Shown here piece by piece: positions 1 through 6,368 of a DNA stretch of 8,485 bases. The notes under the pieces were generated by a model. That model had not been told where the DNA came from. It saw only the letters and a list, made by a program, of their open reading frames with translations, and did no database searches. The translations under genes and the position numbers were made by a program. Numbering within the stretch: position 1 is the stretch's first letter; the number at the start of each line of letters is the position of its first letter. This DNA is from RBG-16-66-20 sp035517595. Lineage in GTDB: Bacteria > Pseudomonadota > Gammaproteobacteria > Burkholderiales > SG8-39. The stretch covers positions 1 to 8,485 of the forward strand of contig DATIYN010000071.1 in the NCBI GenBank assembly GCA_035517595.1. The letters run 5' to 3'.

Positions 1-860
1 TCCTTCTTCGCCAGCCAGCGCGCCGCCTCGGAAGTGGCGCGCCGCTCCGAGAGCGCGAACACGCTCGAGCCGCGTGCATACGGCTTGATGAAGGCGTCGG
101 CGTGCACCGAGACGAACAGGTCGGCCTTCACGCGTCGCGCCTTGTCGACGCGCACCTGCAGGGGCACGTAGAAGTCGGCGTCGCGCGTCATCACGGCGCG
201 CATGTCGGGCTCGGCGTCCACGAGGTCCCTCAGCCGGCGCGCGATCGTGAGCGTGATGTCCTTCTCCTGCGAGCCGCGCCGGCCGCGCGCGCCCGGGTCT
301 TCGCCGCCGTGGCCCGCGTCGATGACGACCGTGGCCATGCGCGCGACGCGTGGCTTGTCGGGGACGGAGGGCACCCGCGGGCCGGTGGCGGGCGCGGCGC
401 GCGGGGGCAGCTTGCCGTCCGCCTCGATGAGCGCGGCGAGCGGATCGACGGGAACCAGCGGATACAGGTCGAGCACGAGGCGATGGCCATAGTCGGCGAC
501 CGGCTGCAGCGTGAACACCTGCGGCCTCACCTCGGCCTTGAGGTCGAGCACCAGGCGCACCACGCCCGGGCGATTGCGCGCGACGCGCAGCTTGTCGATG
601 TACGGGTCGCCCGTGGCCACCTTGTTGTTGAGCTCGGCTAGCGCCGGGCTGATCTCGACGCCCTCGAGATCGAGCACGAGGCGCTCGGGATCCTTCACCG
701 AGAAGAGCTGGAACCGGAGCTCGGACTTCGATTCCAGCGTGACGCGCGTGTAGTCCTTCGCGGGCCAGATGCGAGTGGAGACGATCTGCGCGTGCGCGGC
801 CGAAGCGAAGGCCGCGGCGCCTAGGAAGAGCGCCAGTGCTCCTGCACGGAGGCGAGCCAG
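1..860 (-). CDS. amiC: N-acetylmuramoyl-L-alanine amidase, AmiC-type (3' end cut by window edge)
   Basis: Periplasmic zinc amidase that cuts the bond between N-acetylmuramic acid and the stem peptide, mainly for daughter-cell separation. About 286 codons are visible. Residues 1-24 form a signal peptide with a hydrophobic run (GALALFLGAAAFASA) and an AHA-Q cleavage site. An AMIN domain follows at about 28-130 (begins IVSTRIWPAKDYTRV, ends RLVLDLYP). A Pro/Ala-rich linker leads to an Amidase_3 domain from about 177. Three zinc ligands are visible: His184 (DAGHGG), Glu199 (SQEKD) and His253 (SVHADA). The catalytic Glu and C-terminus lie outside the window. The start is uncertain. The only ATG in frame is at 974-972, which would put about 38 Arg/Ala-rich residues before the signal peptide. 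A CTG at 860-858 gives a normal signal peptide, so I chose it. The frame overlaps the tsaE 3' end, fitting the tsaE-amidase-mutL order common in proteobacteria. No twin-arginine motif is seen, unlike E. coli AmiC. Confidence 0.9.
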   Translation of the reverse strand, partial: MARLRAGALALFLGAAAFASAAHAQIVSTRIWPAKDYTRVTLESKSELRFQLFSVKDPERLVLDLEGVEISPALAELNNKVATGDPYIDKLRVARNRPGVVRLVLDLKAEVRPQVFTLQPVADYGHRLVLDLYPLVPVDPLAALIEADGKLPPRAAPATGPRVPSVPDKPRVARMATVVIDAGHGGEDPGARGRRGSQEKDITLTIARRLRDLVDAEPDMRAVMTRDADFYVPLQVRVDKARRVKADLFVSVHADAFIKPYARGSSVFALSERRATSEAARWLAKK

Positions 861-1294
861 GCTTCGCCCGCCGGCGAGCGCGCGCTGAGCGTCGCCGTGC
901 GCGCCTCGCCCGCGTAGCGCAGCTCGATGTCCAGATCCGGCGGCGCGATCAGGTCGCCGGCGCGCTCCGGCCATTCGACAATGCAAAGCGATTCCGGATC
1001 GAAATGCTCGCGGAAGCCTGAGCTCAGCCATTCGGATCGGTCTTTGAATCTATAAAAATCAAAGTGATACAAGTTTAATCTCAAATCCGCATAAGGTTCA
1101 ACCAGGGTGTAGGTCGGGCTCTTCACCCGCCCCCGGTGGCCCAGGGCGCGCAGCAAGCCCCTGACCAGCGTGGTTTTTCCGGCGCCGAGCTCGCCGCGCA
1201 GGTAGAGGGCGAGGCCCTTGGCCGCGCCGGCCGCGCAGGCCGCGCCCAGGCGCAGCGTCGCCGCTTCGTCGGGCAGGCTAAGCTCGATGGCCAT
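821..1294 (-). CDS. tsaE: tRNA threonylcarbamoyladenosine biosynthesis ATPase TsaE
   Basis: P-loop ATPase that works with TsaB and TsaD in the cytoplasm to make t6A at position 37 of ANN-decoding tRNAs. The product is 157 residues, normal for the family. Walker A is GELGAGKTT at 34-42. The family motif KSPTYTLVE lies at 58-66, YHFDFYR at 76-82, and the Walker B-like IVEWPE at 105-110. I chose the ATG at 1294-1292 because MAIELSLPDE matches the usual N-terminus. An upstream ATG at 1357 would add 21 residues antisense to queG and looks less likely. The start codon interlocks with that of queG. The stop (TAG, 823-821) lies inside the amidase reading frame, so the two genes are probably cotranscribed. 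Codons for residues 66-84 are unusually A/T-rich (see findings). Confidence 0.96.
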   Translation of the reverse strand: MAIELSLPDEAATLRLGAACAAGAAKGLALYLRGELGAGKTTLVRGLLRALGHRGRVKSPTYTLVEPYADLRLNLYHFDFYRFKDRSEWLSSGFREHFDPESLCIVEWPERAGDLIAPPDLDIELRYAGEARTATLSARSPAGEAWLASVQEHWRSS

Positions 1295-1296
1295 GG
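1291..1296. other. Interlocked divergent start codons of tsaE and queG
   Basis: The palindrome CCATGG holds the queG ATG at 1293-1295 on the plus strand and the tsaE ATG at 1294-1292 on the minus strand, leaving no intergenic DNA. Each gene's promoter and ribosome-binding region must therefore lie in the other's coding sequence. No strong Shine-Dalgarno sequence is visible on either side. An alternative queG ATG at 1287-1289 is in frame, two codons upstream, and would lengthen the overlap to 8 bp. Confidence 0.75.
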
Positions 1297-2336
1297 CGGA
1301 ATTGGCCGACCGGATCAAACAGTGGGGCGCCGAGCTGGGCTTCCAGGCCGTCGGCATCGCGGACGCGGACCTGCAGGCCGCCGGCGCCCGGCTCGCCGAG
1401 TGGCTCGGGTTGGGATGGCACGGCGAGATGGATTATATGGCCCGCCACGCTGGCCTCCGTGAGCGGCCGGCCGAGCTCGTGCCGGGCACGCTGCGCGTCA
1501 TCACCTGCCGTCTGGATTACCTGCGCGACGAGCCGCGCGCGATCGGCGAGGAGCTCGCCGACCGCGCGCGCGCCTACGTCGCGCGCTACGCGCGCGGCCG
1601 CGACTACCACAAGCTGATGCGCAGCCGGCTGCAGCGCCTGTGCGAGCGCATCGCCGCCGAGCACGGTCCGTTCCGCCATCGCGTGTTCGCCGACTCGGCG
1701 CCGGTGATGGAGGTGGAGCTTGCGGCGCGGGCGGGGATCGGCTGGCGCGGCAAGCACACGCTGCTGCTCGATCGCCAGGGTTCCTGGTTCTTCCTCGGCG
1801 AAGTCTATTGCGACCTGCCCCTGGAACCGGACCCCGAAAAGGAGGATCGCTGCGGCACCTGCGAACGATGCATCGAGGTCTGCCCGACGCGCGCGATCGT
1901 GGCGCCGTACCGGCTCGATGCGCGCCGCTGCATCTCGTATCTCACGATCGAGCACAAGAGCGCGATCCCCGAGGAGCTGCGCCCGCTCGTCGGCAACCGC
2001 GTCTACGGCTGCGACGATTGCCAGCTGGTGTGCCCTTGGAACGGCTTTGCGAAGCCCTCGGGCGAGAAGGATTTCGAGGCGCGCAACGGCCTGGACCGCG
2101 CGACGCTCGTCGAGCTGTTCGCCTGGACCGAGGCCGAGTTCGACGAGCGGCTGCGCGGATCGCCGATCCGGCGCATCGGCTACGAGCGCTGGCTCAGGAA
2201 CCTGGCGGTGGGGCTGGGCAACGCACCCTCCGCGCCGGAAGTGATAACTTCACTGAAAGAAAGACAGCAGCATCCTTCCGAATTGGTGCGCGAACACGTG
2301 ATCTGGGCGCTCAGGCGACATGGCGTGGCAGCCTGA
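1293..2336 (+). CDS. queG: Epoxyqueuosine reductase QueG
   Basis: Cobalamin- and iron-sulfur-dependent cytoplasmic enzyme that reduces epoxyqueuosine to queuosine at wobble position 34 of GUN tRNAs, the last step of the pathway. The product is 347 residues. The N-terminal cobalamin-binding part carries the family signatures DYHKLMRSRL and FADSAPVMEVELA; Asp134 of the latter is the conserved acid thought to act in catalysis. Eight cysteines for two [4Fe-4S] clusters are present: C187, C190, C193 and C197 (CGTCERCIEVCP), C213, and C240, C243 and C247 (CDDCQLVCPWN). The C-terminal helical region (GNAPSAPEVI, EHVIWALRRH) resembles the HEAT-like tail of the family. The start is ATG 1293 or 1287; both give family-like N-termini. 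In E. coli, queG also diverges from the tsaE operon, but with nnr (yjeF) at the head of that operon; nnr is absent from this junction. The last 17 bases overlap the downstream hydrolase. Confidence 0.96.
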   Translation: MAELADRIKQWGAELGFQAVGIADADLQAAGARLAEWLGLGWHGEMDYMARHAGLRERPAELVPGTLRVITCRLDYLRDEPRAIGEELADRARAYVARYARGRDYHKLMRSRLQRLCERIAAEHGPFRHRVFADSAPVMEVELAARAGIGWRGKHTLLLDRQGSWFFLGEVYCDLPLEPDPEKEDRCGTCERCIEVCPTRAIVAPYRLDARRCISYLTIEHKSAIPEELRPLVGNRVYGCDDCQLVCPWNGFAKPSGEKDFEARNGLDRATLVELFAWTEAEFDERLRGSPIRRIGYERWLRNLAVGLGNAPSAPEVITSLKERQQHPSELVREHVIWALRRHGVAA

Positions 2337-3207
2337 CCGGCTGCTGCCGGGATTCGAGGCGCTCGAGCTGCCGGCGCCCGACGACTACGACGGCCGCGTC
2401 GTCGCGACGCTGGTGCGCCTGCCTGCGGGCGACGCGCCGCGCGGCGCCGTCCTGTACGTCCACGGCTTCATCGACTACTTCTTCCAGCGCCACCTGGCCG
2501 AGCGCTTCGCCGCCGAGGGCTACGCGTTCTACGCGCTCGACCTGCGCAAGCACGGCCGCTCGCTCTTGCCGCACCAGCATCCGTGCTTCTGCAAGGACCT
2601 CGCCGAGTACCACGCGGATCTGACGAACGCGCTGCAAGCGATCGGCGGACCCGTGCTGCTCGCAGGCCATTCGACGGGCGGATTGGTTTGCTCCTTGTAT
2701 TGTTCTGAAGGCGAGTTAAAGGACAATATCCGCGCGCTCTGGCTGAACAGCCCGTTCTTCGACTGGCGCGAGTCGCACAAGGGCCGGCTTCGCATCGCGC
2801 AGCTCCTCGGCTGGTTCTCGCCGTTCCTGCACGATCCGAAGGCGGTTCTGCCGGAGTACGTGCGCAGCCTGCACCGCGACTGGCAGGGCGAGTGGGACTT
2901 CGACCTCGCGCTGAAGCCCGAGTACGGGTTTCCGGCCTACTTCGGCTGGGTGCGCGCCATCTTCGACGCGCATGCGAAGGTCCACGCCGGCCTGAAGCTC
3001 GGCATCCCGGTGCTGTCGATGCACTCGGACGAGGCCGACATCGTGCTCGCCTGGAAGTCGATCGCGCGCTGGTCGCGCACGCTGGGGCCGGACGTCACCG
3101 TCCTCGCGTTCCCCGGCGCGCTGCACGACCTGGTGCTCTCGCGCCGCGAGATCCGCGAGAGCGTCTTCAGCCAGCTTTTTTCCTGGGCGGAACGAGCGTC
3201 GAGTTGA
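2320..3207 (+). CDS. Alpha/beta hydrolase (serine hydrolase, S33/Hydrolase_4-like)
   Basis: Cytoplasmic serine hydrolase of 295 residues with no signal peptide. The oxyanion-side motif YVHGF lies at 46-50. The nucleophile elbow GHSTGG puts the catalytic Ser at 118. The likely acid is Asp240 (or Asp237) in HSDEADIVL, and the likely base is His269 in PGALHD. The overall pattern, with RKHGRS after strand 3 and a lid-like region at about 140-210 rich in Trp and Phe, recalls monoacylglycerol lipase or lysophospholipase relatives. The substrate cannot be assigned. The ATG lies inside the queG 3' end (17-nt overlap), suggesting translational coupling. This looks like compact packing rather than evidence of a role in queuosine synthesis. 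The stop is only 4 bp from that of the convergent sulfurtransferase. A patch of A/T-rich codons follows the nucleophile elbow (about 2681-2730). Confidence 0.88.
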   Translation: MAWQPDRLLPGFEALELPAPDDYDGRVVATLVRLPAGDAPRGAVLYVHGFIDYFFQRHLAERFAAEGYAFYALDLRKHGRSLLPHQHPCFCKDLAEYHADLTNALQAIGGPVLLAGHSTGGLVCSLYCSEGELKDNIRALWLNSPFFDWRESHKGRLRIAQLLGWFSPFLHDPKAVLPEYVRSLHRDWQGEWDFDLALKPEYGFPAYFGWVRAIFDAHAKVHAGLKLGIPVLSMHSDEADIVLAWKSIARWSRTLGPDVTVLAFPGALHDLVLSRREIRESVFSQLFSWAERASS

Positions 3208-3211
3208 CGCG

Positions 3212-4075
3212 CTAGGCGCTGCGTGAAATCGGTCGCGTCGGGTCGGCCGACCACTCGCTCCAGGAGCCGATGTACACGCGCGAGCCGGTGAGGCCCGCGA
3301 GCTCCATCGCCAGAGCGTTGTGGCAGGCGGCGACGCCGGAGCCGCAGTAGTTGATGACTTCGCTCGGGTTTCTTCCGGAAAGGATTTTTTCGAATTCCGC
3401 GCGCAGGACTTCCGGGCTCTTGAAGATCCCTTCGGGCGAAAGGTTGTCGTTGCTGTAGCGGTTCTTCGCGCCCGGGATGCGGCCGGCGACCGGGTCGATC
3501 GGCTCCTGCTCGCCGCGGTAGCGCGCCGGTGCGCGCGCGTCCAGCAGCGCCGCGCGCTTGAGCTTCTTCTCCACGTAGGCGAGGCTCGCGTGCATCGAGG
3601 CGCGCGCGCGGCCCGGGTAGGCCAGCGGCTCGAACCGGGGCGCTTCAGCGGTCGCCGGCCGGCCTTCGCGCCGCCACTTCGCAAAGCCGCCGTCCAGCAC
3701 CGCGGCCTGCTCGTGGCCTGCCCAGCGCAGCATCCACCACAGGCGCGAGGCCATCGCGCCGGAGCCGGCGTCGTAGCAGACGACCGTGTCGGCGGGCTTC
3801 AAGCCCTGCTTGCCGAGCCAGCCGATGAAGGTCTTCGCCTCGGGCAGCGCGTGGCGCCCGTTCGTGCCGGTCTTCGGCGCCGACAGGTCGCGATCGAGGT
3901 GCGCGAACAGCGCGCCCGGCAGGTGCGACTCCGCGTATAGGCGCTCGCCGGCCGCCGGATCGGCGAGATCGTGCCGGCAGTCGAACACCCGCCATTCGGG
4001 GTGCTGCGCGAGCGCTTCGGTCGAGACGAGCGGGCTCAGGCGCCGGGTCCGCTGTTCAACTGCTTTCGCAGCCAC
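3212..4075 (-). CDS. Two-domain sulfurtransferase, 3-mercaptopyruvate type
   Basis: Tandem-rhodanese enzyme that moves sulfane sulfur from a donor to a thiophilic acceptor through a cysteine persulfide. The inactive N-terminal domain runs from about LVSTEALAQHP through VVCYDAGSGAMASR to VLDGGFAKW. The catalytic domain begins near LLDARAPARYRGE and holds the active-site loop NYCGSGVAAC, with the Cys codon at 3346-3344. CGSG loops are typical of 3-mercaptopyruvate sulfurtransferases such as SseA, while thiosulfate rhodaneses usually have CRxG; specificity is therefore inferred. Start options are GTG 4075-4073 (287 residues, annotated here) or CTG 4039-4037 (275 residues). The CTG overlaps the Rieske stop as CTGA and gives an N-terminus (SPLVSTEAL) closer to the family norm, with the catalytic Cys at 232. 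No good ribosome-binding site precedes either. It lies downstream of, and overlaps, the Rieske gene, so the two are almost certainly cotranscribed. Confidence 0.9.
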   Translation of the reverse strand: MAAKAVEQRTRRLSPLVSTEALAQHPEWRVFDCRHDLADPAAGERLYAESHLPGALFAHLDRDLSAPKTGTNGRHALPEAKTFIGWLGKQGLKPADTVVCYDAGSGAMASRLWWMLRWAGHEQAAVLDGGFAKWRREGRPATAEAPRFEPLAYPGRARASMHASLAYVEKKLKRAALLDARAPARYRGEQEPIDPVAGRIPGAKNRYSNDNLSPEGIFKSPEVLRAEFEKILSGRNPSEVINYCGSGVAACHNALAMELAGLTGSRVYIGSWSEWSADPTRPISRSA

Positions 4076-5157
4076 TCGTGGAAGTGCACCATCGCGTCCT
4101 CCATCGGCGACTGGTAGGGGCCCGCGTCGTCCAGCCCCTGGAGCATGAGCGCGCGCCGGCCGCGGTCCATGCGCTGCTGGATCTCGTCGTCCTCGCGCGC
4201 GGTCTCCAGGTAGGCGGCCTGCTGCGCCTCGATGAACTCGGGCTCGAAGTGGACGATCTCCTCCGGGTAGTAGAACTCGACCACGTTGGTCGTGAGCTGC
4301 GGCGTGCGCGGGATGAGGTTCGAGACCACGAGCACGTTCGGGTACCACTCGAGCGTGAGACCCGGGAAGTAGGTGGCCCAGAGCGCGCCGTACTTGGGCG
4401 TCGCGCCGCGCAGCTGCGCGAGGCAGGCCTCGTGCCAGCGGCGGTAGACGGGCGTGCCCGGCGTGGCGAGGCCGTTCTTCGCGGGCACGACCTGCACCGA
4501 GTAGTGCTCGCCCGCCTCGATGTGGAAGCCGCCGCAGTCGGTGAAATTGCCCAGGCCGGCGTGGAACGGCTCGACGTGGAGCACCTCCAGGTAGACCTCG
4601 ACGAAGGTCTTCCAGTTGCAGGCGTAGTCGGTGGTCTCGATGCGGTCGAGCACGTAGCCGGAGAAATCGAAGTCCGCGCGCGTCTTCATGCCTGCGAGGT
4701 CCTGGTGCGGGTCGCGCGGGCCGGCGAACAGCAGCCCGTTCCAGTTCACGAGGGGCGTGGCGCCGAGCTTCACGCAGGGATTCTCGGGAAAGCGCGGCGC
4801 GCCCAGCAGCTCGCCCTTGAGGTCGTAGGTCCAGCGGTGCAGCGGGCAGACGATGCTCTCCAGGCGCCCGCGGCCCTCGAGCATGATCGCCTGACGGTGG
4901 CGGCAGACGTTGGACAGCAGCTCGACGCCGCCGCTTTTTTCCGGCCCATTTCTCACCAGCACCTTGGCGTGGTCCATCCAGCCGAGCGTCTGGTAGCTGC
5001 CCGTTTCCGGGACCATGAGCTCGTGGCCCACGTAGTTCGCGCCGGCGTCGAACAGCAACTGCTTCTCGCGCTCGAACACCTCCGGGTCGAAATACCAGGA
5101 CACGGGAAGCTGGCAGTGGGCCGGCCGCAGCTCGGCCGGCGTCGCGAGGGTGGACAT
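4036..5157 (-). CDS. Rieske-type (aromatic) ring-hydroxylating oxygenase, alpha subunit
   Basis: Non-haem iron oxygenase alpha subunit of 373 residues with an N-terminal Rieske domain and a C-terminal SRPBCC-like catalytic domain. The [2Fe-2S] ligands are Cys85 and His87 (NVCRHR) and Cys104 and His107 (CPLHRW). The mononuclear iron site is NWKTFVEVYLEVLHVEPFH: His194 and His199, with the third ligand probably Asp323 or Asp324 in REDDEIQQRM. The residue three before His194, which bridges Rieske and iron sites in this fold, is Glu191. Glu is usual in carnitine oxygenase (CntA) and choline monooxygenase relatives, and Asp in naphthalene dioxygenase. The substrate cannot be read from sequence. 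No beta subunit, ferredoxin or reductase gene is in the window, so electrons must come from elsewhere. It starts at ATG 5157, diverges from xseB across 86 bp, and its TGA overlaps the sulfurtransferase frame. Confidence 0.9.
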   Translation of the reverse strand: MSTLATPAELRPAHCQLPVSWYFDPEVFEREKQLLFDAGANYVGHELMVPETGSYQTLGWMDHAKVLVRNGPEKSGGVELLSNVCRHRQAIMLEGRGRLESIVCPLHRWTYDLKGELLGAPRFPENPCVKLGATPLVNWNGLLFAGPRDPHQDLAGMKTRADFDFSGYVLDRIETTDYACNWKTFVEVYLEVLHVEPFHAGLGNFTDCGGFHIEAGEHYSVQVVPAKNGLATPGTPVYRRWHEACLAQLRGATPKYGALWATYFPGLTLEWYPNVLVVSNLIPRTPQLTTNVVEFYYPEEIVHFEPEFIEAQQAAYLETAREDDEIQQRMDRGRRALMLQGLDDAGPYQSPMEDAMVHFHEWLRKQLNSGPGA

Positions 5158-5180
5158 GCGTAAGTGCTTAAAAGCGCGCG

Positions 5181-5186
5181 ATTTTA
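5181..5186 (-). promoter_or_regulatory. Candidate -10 box for the Rieske-sulfurtransferase operon
   Basis: On the minus strand this reads TAAAAT, a 5 of 6 match to TATAAT, in the most A/T-rich part of the gap. Transcription would begin near 5174, giving a leader of about 17 nt. No convincing -35 hexamer is found at 16-18 nt spacing (the sequence there is G-rich), and no strong ribosome-binding site precedes the ATG. Confidence 0.45.
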
Positions 5187-5199
5187 CCTGATTCCGCGA

Positions 5200-5231
5200 T
5201 TGACCCGCCAGCGGCGCTCGCGGTAAGGTGG
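5200..5231 (+). promoter_or_regulatory. Candidate promoter and/or Shine-Dalgarno for the xseB-ispA-dxs operon
   Basis: TTGACC at 5200-5205 matches the -35 consensus at 5 of 6 positions. Eighteen bases later comes TAAGGT (5224-5229), a poor -10 (3 of 6), which would start transcription about 8 nt before the ATG. The same bases can also be read as a Shine-Dalgarno sequence, AAGGTGG (5225-5231), 12 nt before the ATG, which is longer than ideal. Both readings cannot hold for one transcript. Confidence 0.35.
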
Positions 5232-5243
5232 CAGTTCCCCCCT

Positions 5244-5495
5244 ATGGCCAAGAAAGATACCGCCCCGGCGGAGCTCAGCTTCGAGAAGGCGCTGACGGAG
5301 CTCGAGGGCATTGTCGCGAAGATGGAAGACGGCGGCCTCACGCTCGAGCAGTCGCTCGCCGCGCACAAGCGCGGGCTGGAGCTCGCGAAGCAATGCCGCG
5401 CGCGCCTGGACGCCGCGCAGCAGCAGGTGAAGGTGCTCGAGGGCGAAATCCTCAAACCGCTCTCGGCGGTTTCCGATGGCGGCGACGACGACTGA
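5244..5495 (+). CDS. xseB: Exodeoxyribonuclease VII small subunit
   Basis: Small subunit of exonuclease VII. Several copies bind the large subunit XseA to degrade single-stranded DNA to acid-soluble oligonucleotides in the cytoplasm. The product is 83 residues, normal for the family. The core from SFEKALTELEGIVAKMEDGG through LEQSLAAHKRGLELAKQCRARL is the classic helical-hairpin signature. The C-terminal tail (VSDGGDDD) is acidic and probably disordered. xseA is not nearby, as is usual. The last 20 bases overlap ispA, so it leads the xseB-ispA-dxs operon. Confidence 0.96.
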   Translation: MAKKDTAPAELSFEKALTELEGIVAKMEDGGLTLEQSLAAHKRGLELAKQCRARLDAAQQQVKVLEGEILKPLSAVSDGGDDD

Positions 5496-6366
5496 GGCCG
5501 ATTTCGCGGCCTGGATGGGCAGCATCCAGGGGCGCGTGGAGGAAACGCTCAAGCGCTGCCTGCCCGGACCGCAGCATGCGCCCGCGCGCCTGCACGAAGC
5601 AATGCGCTACGCGACGCTGGAAGGCGGCAAGCGCGTGCGTCCGCTGCTCACTTTCGCGGCGGGCGAGCTCGCGGGCGCGGAGCCCGGCCGCCTCGGGATC
5701 GCCGCGGCCGCAGTCGAGCTCATCCACGCCTACTCGCTCGTGCACGACGACATGCCGTGCATGGACGACGACGTGCTGCGCCGGGGCAAGCCGACCGTGC
5801 ACGTCGAGTACGACGAGGCGACGGCGCTGCTGGTCGGCGACGCGCTGCAGACGCTCGCGTTCCAGCTGCTCGCGGAGCAGGGCGGCGACGCAGCGCGCCA
5901 GCTAGAGATGGTGCGAACGCTCGCCTCGGCCTCCGGTTCGCGCGGCATGGCGGGCGGCCAGGCGATCGACCTGGAGTCCACGGGCAAGGCGCTCTCGCAG
6001 ACCGAGCTCGAGTTCATGCACGTGCGCAAGACCGGCGCGCTCATCGGCGCCGCGGTGAAGCTGGGCGCGCTCTGCACCGGCCCCTGTCCGGCGGCGCTGG
6101 AGCAGTATGCGCGCCGCATCGGGCTCGCCTTCCAAGTGGTGGACGACGTGCTCGATGCCGAGGCGAGCACCGCGACGCTCGGCAAGACCGCGGGCAAGGA
6201 CTCCAGGCAGGGCAAGGCGACCTACGTGCAGGCGATGGGCGCTTCCGACGCGAGAGCCTTCGCCGAGGAGCTCCGGCGCCAGGCGCATGCCGCGCTGGAG
6301 GGCTTCGGCGAGCGCGCGCTGCGCCTGCGTCAGCTCGCCGACTTCATCGTTCTGAGAAAATTCTAG
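5476..6366 (+). CDS. ispA: Farnesyl diphosphate synthase (geranyltranstransferase)
   Basis: Cytoplasmic trans-prenyltransferase that condenses dimethylallyl and isopentenyl diphosphate to geranyl and then farnesyl diphosphate, the precursor of ubiquinone side chains, undecaprenyl phosphate and other isoprenoids. The product is 296 residues. LEGGKRVRP lies at 49-57. The first aspartate-rich motif, DDMPCMD at 91-97, has the two-residue insertion. The second is DDVLD at 223-227, followed by the GKTAGKD loop. Tyr86, five residues before the first motif, together with the insertion, is the pattern of bacterial type II FPP synthases and points to a C15 product. The ATG overlaps the xseB 3' end by 20 bp, and dxs begins 2 bp after the stop. 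This xseB-ispA-dxs order is well known in proteobacteria. Confidence 0.96.
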   Translation: MAATTTEADFAAWMGSIQGRVEETLKRCLPGPQHAPARLHEAMRYATLEGGKRVRPLLTFAAGELAGAEPGRLGIAAAAVELIHAYSLVHDDMPCMDDDVLRRGKPTVHVEYDEATALLVGDALQTLAFQLLAEQGGDAARQLEMVRTLASASGSRGMAGGQAIDLESTGKALSQTELEFMHVRKTGALIGAAVKLGALCTGPCPAALEQYARRIGLAFQVVDDVLDAEASTATLGKTAGKDSRQGKATYVQAMGASDARAFAEELRRQAHAALEGFGERALRLRQLADFIVLRKF

Positions 6367-6368
6367 GC

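Larger units (their letters stand above)
5158..5243. promoter_or_regulatory. Divergent intergenic control region between the Rieske gene and xseB
   Basis: This 86-bp gap is the longest non-coding stretch in the window and must hold promoters for both directions. It is more A/T-rich on the Rieske side. It contains a 7-bp direct repeat CGCGATT at 5177-5183 and 5195-5201, and small inverted repeats TAAG-tg-CTTA (5161-5170) and GCTT-aa-AAGC (5166-5175) in the Rieske leader. No known operator is recognised. Confidence 0.6.

Noticed and set aside
1041..1080. AT-rich stretch considered as a fully formed amiC promoter.
   Set aside because: TATAGA is present on the minus strand, but the best -35-like hexamer at normal spacing (TTAAAC) matches only 3 of 6, so a promoter is not annotated.
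1640..2623. A 327-codon plus-strand frame spanning queG and the hydrolase.
   Set aside because: It is an out-of-frame shadow of two genes with clear catalytic motifs. Its peptide is low-complexity Arg/Ala-rich.
3176..3181. Run of six T near the 3' end of the hydrolase, considered as an intrinsic terminator.
   Set aside because: It lies inside the coding sequence (about 25 nt before the stop) and no stable hairpin directly precedes it. It encodes QLFS in the normal frame.
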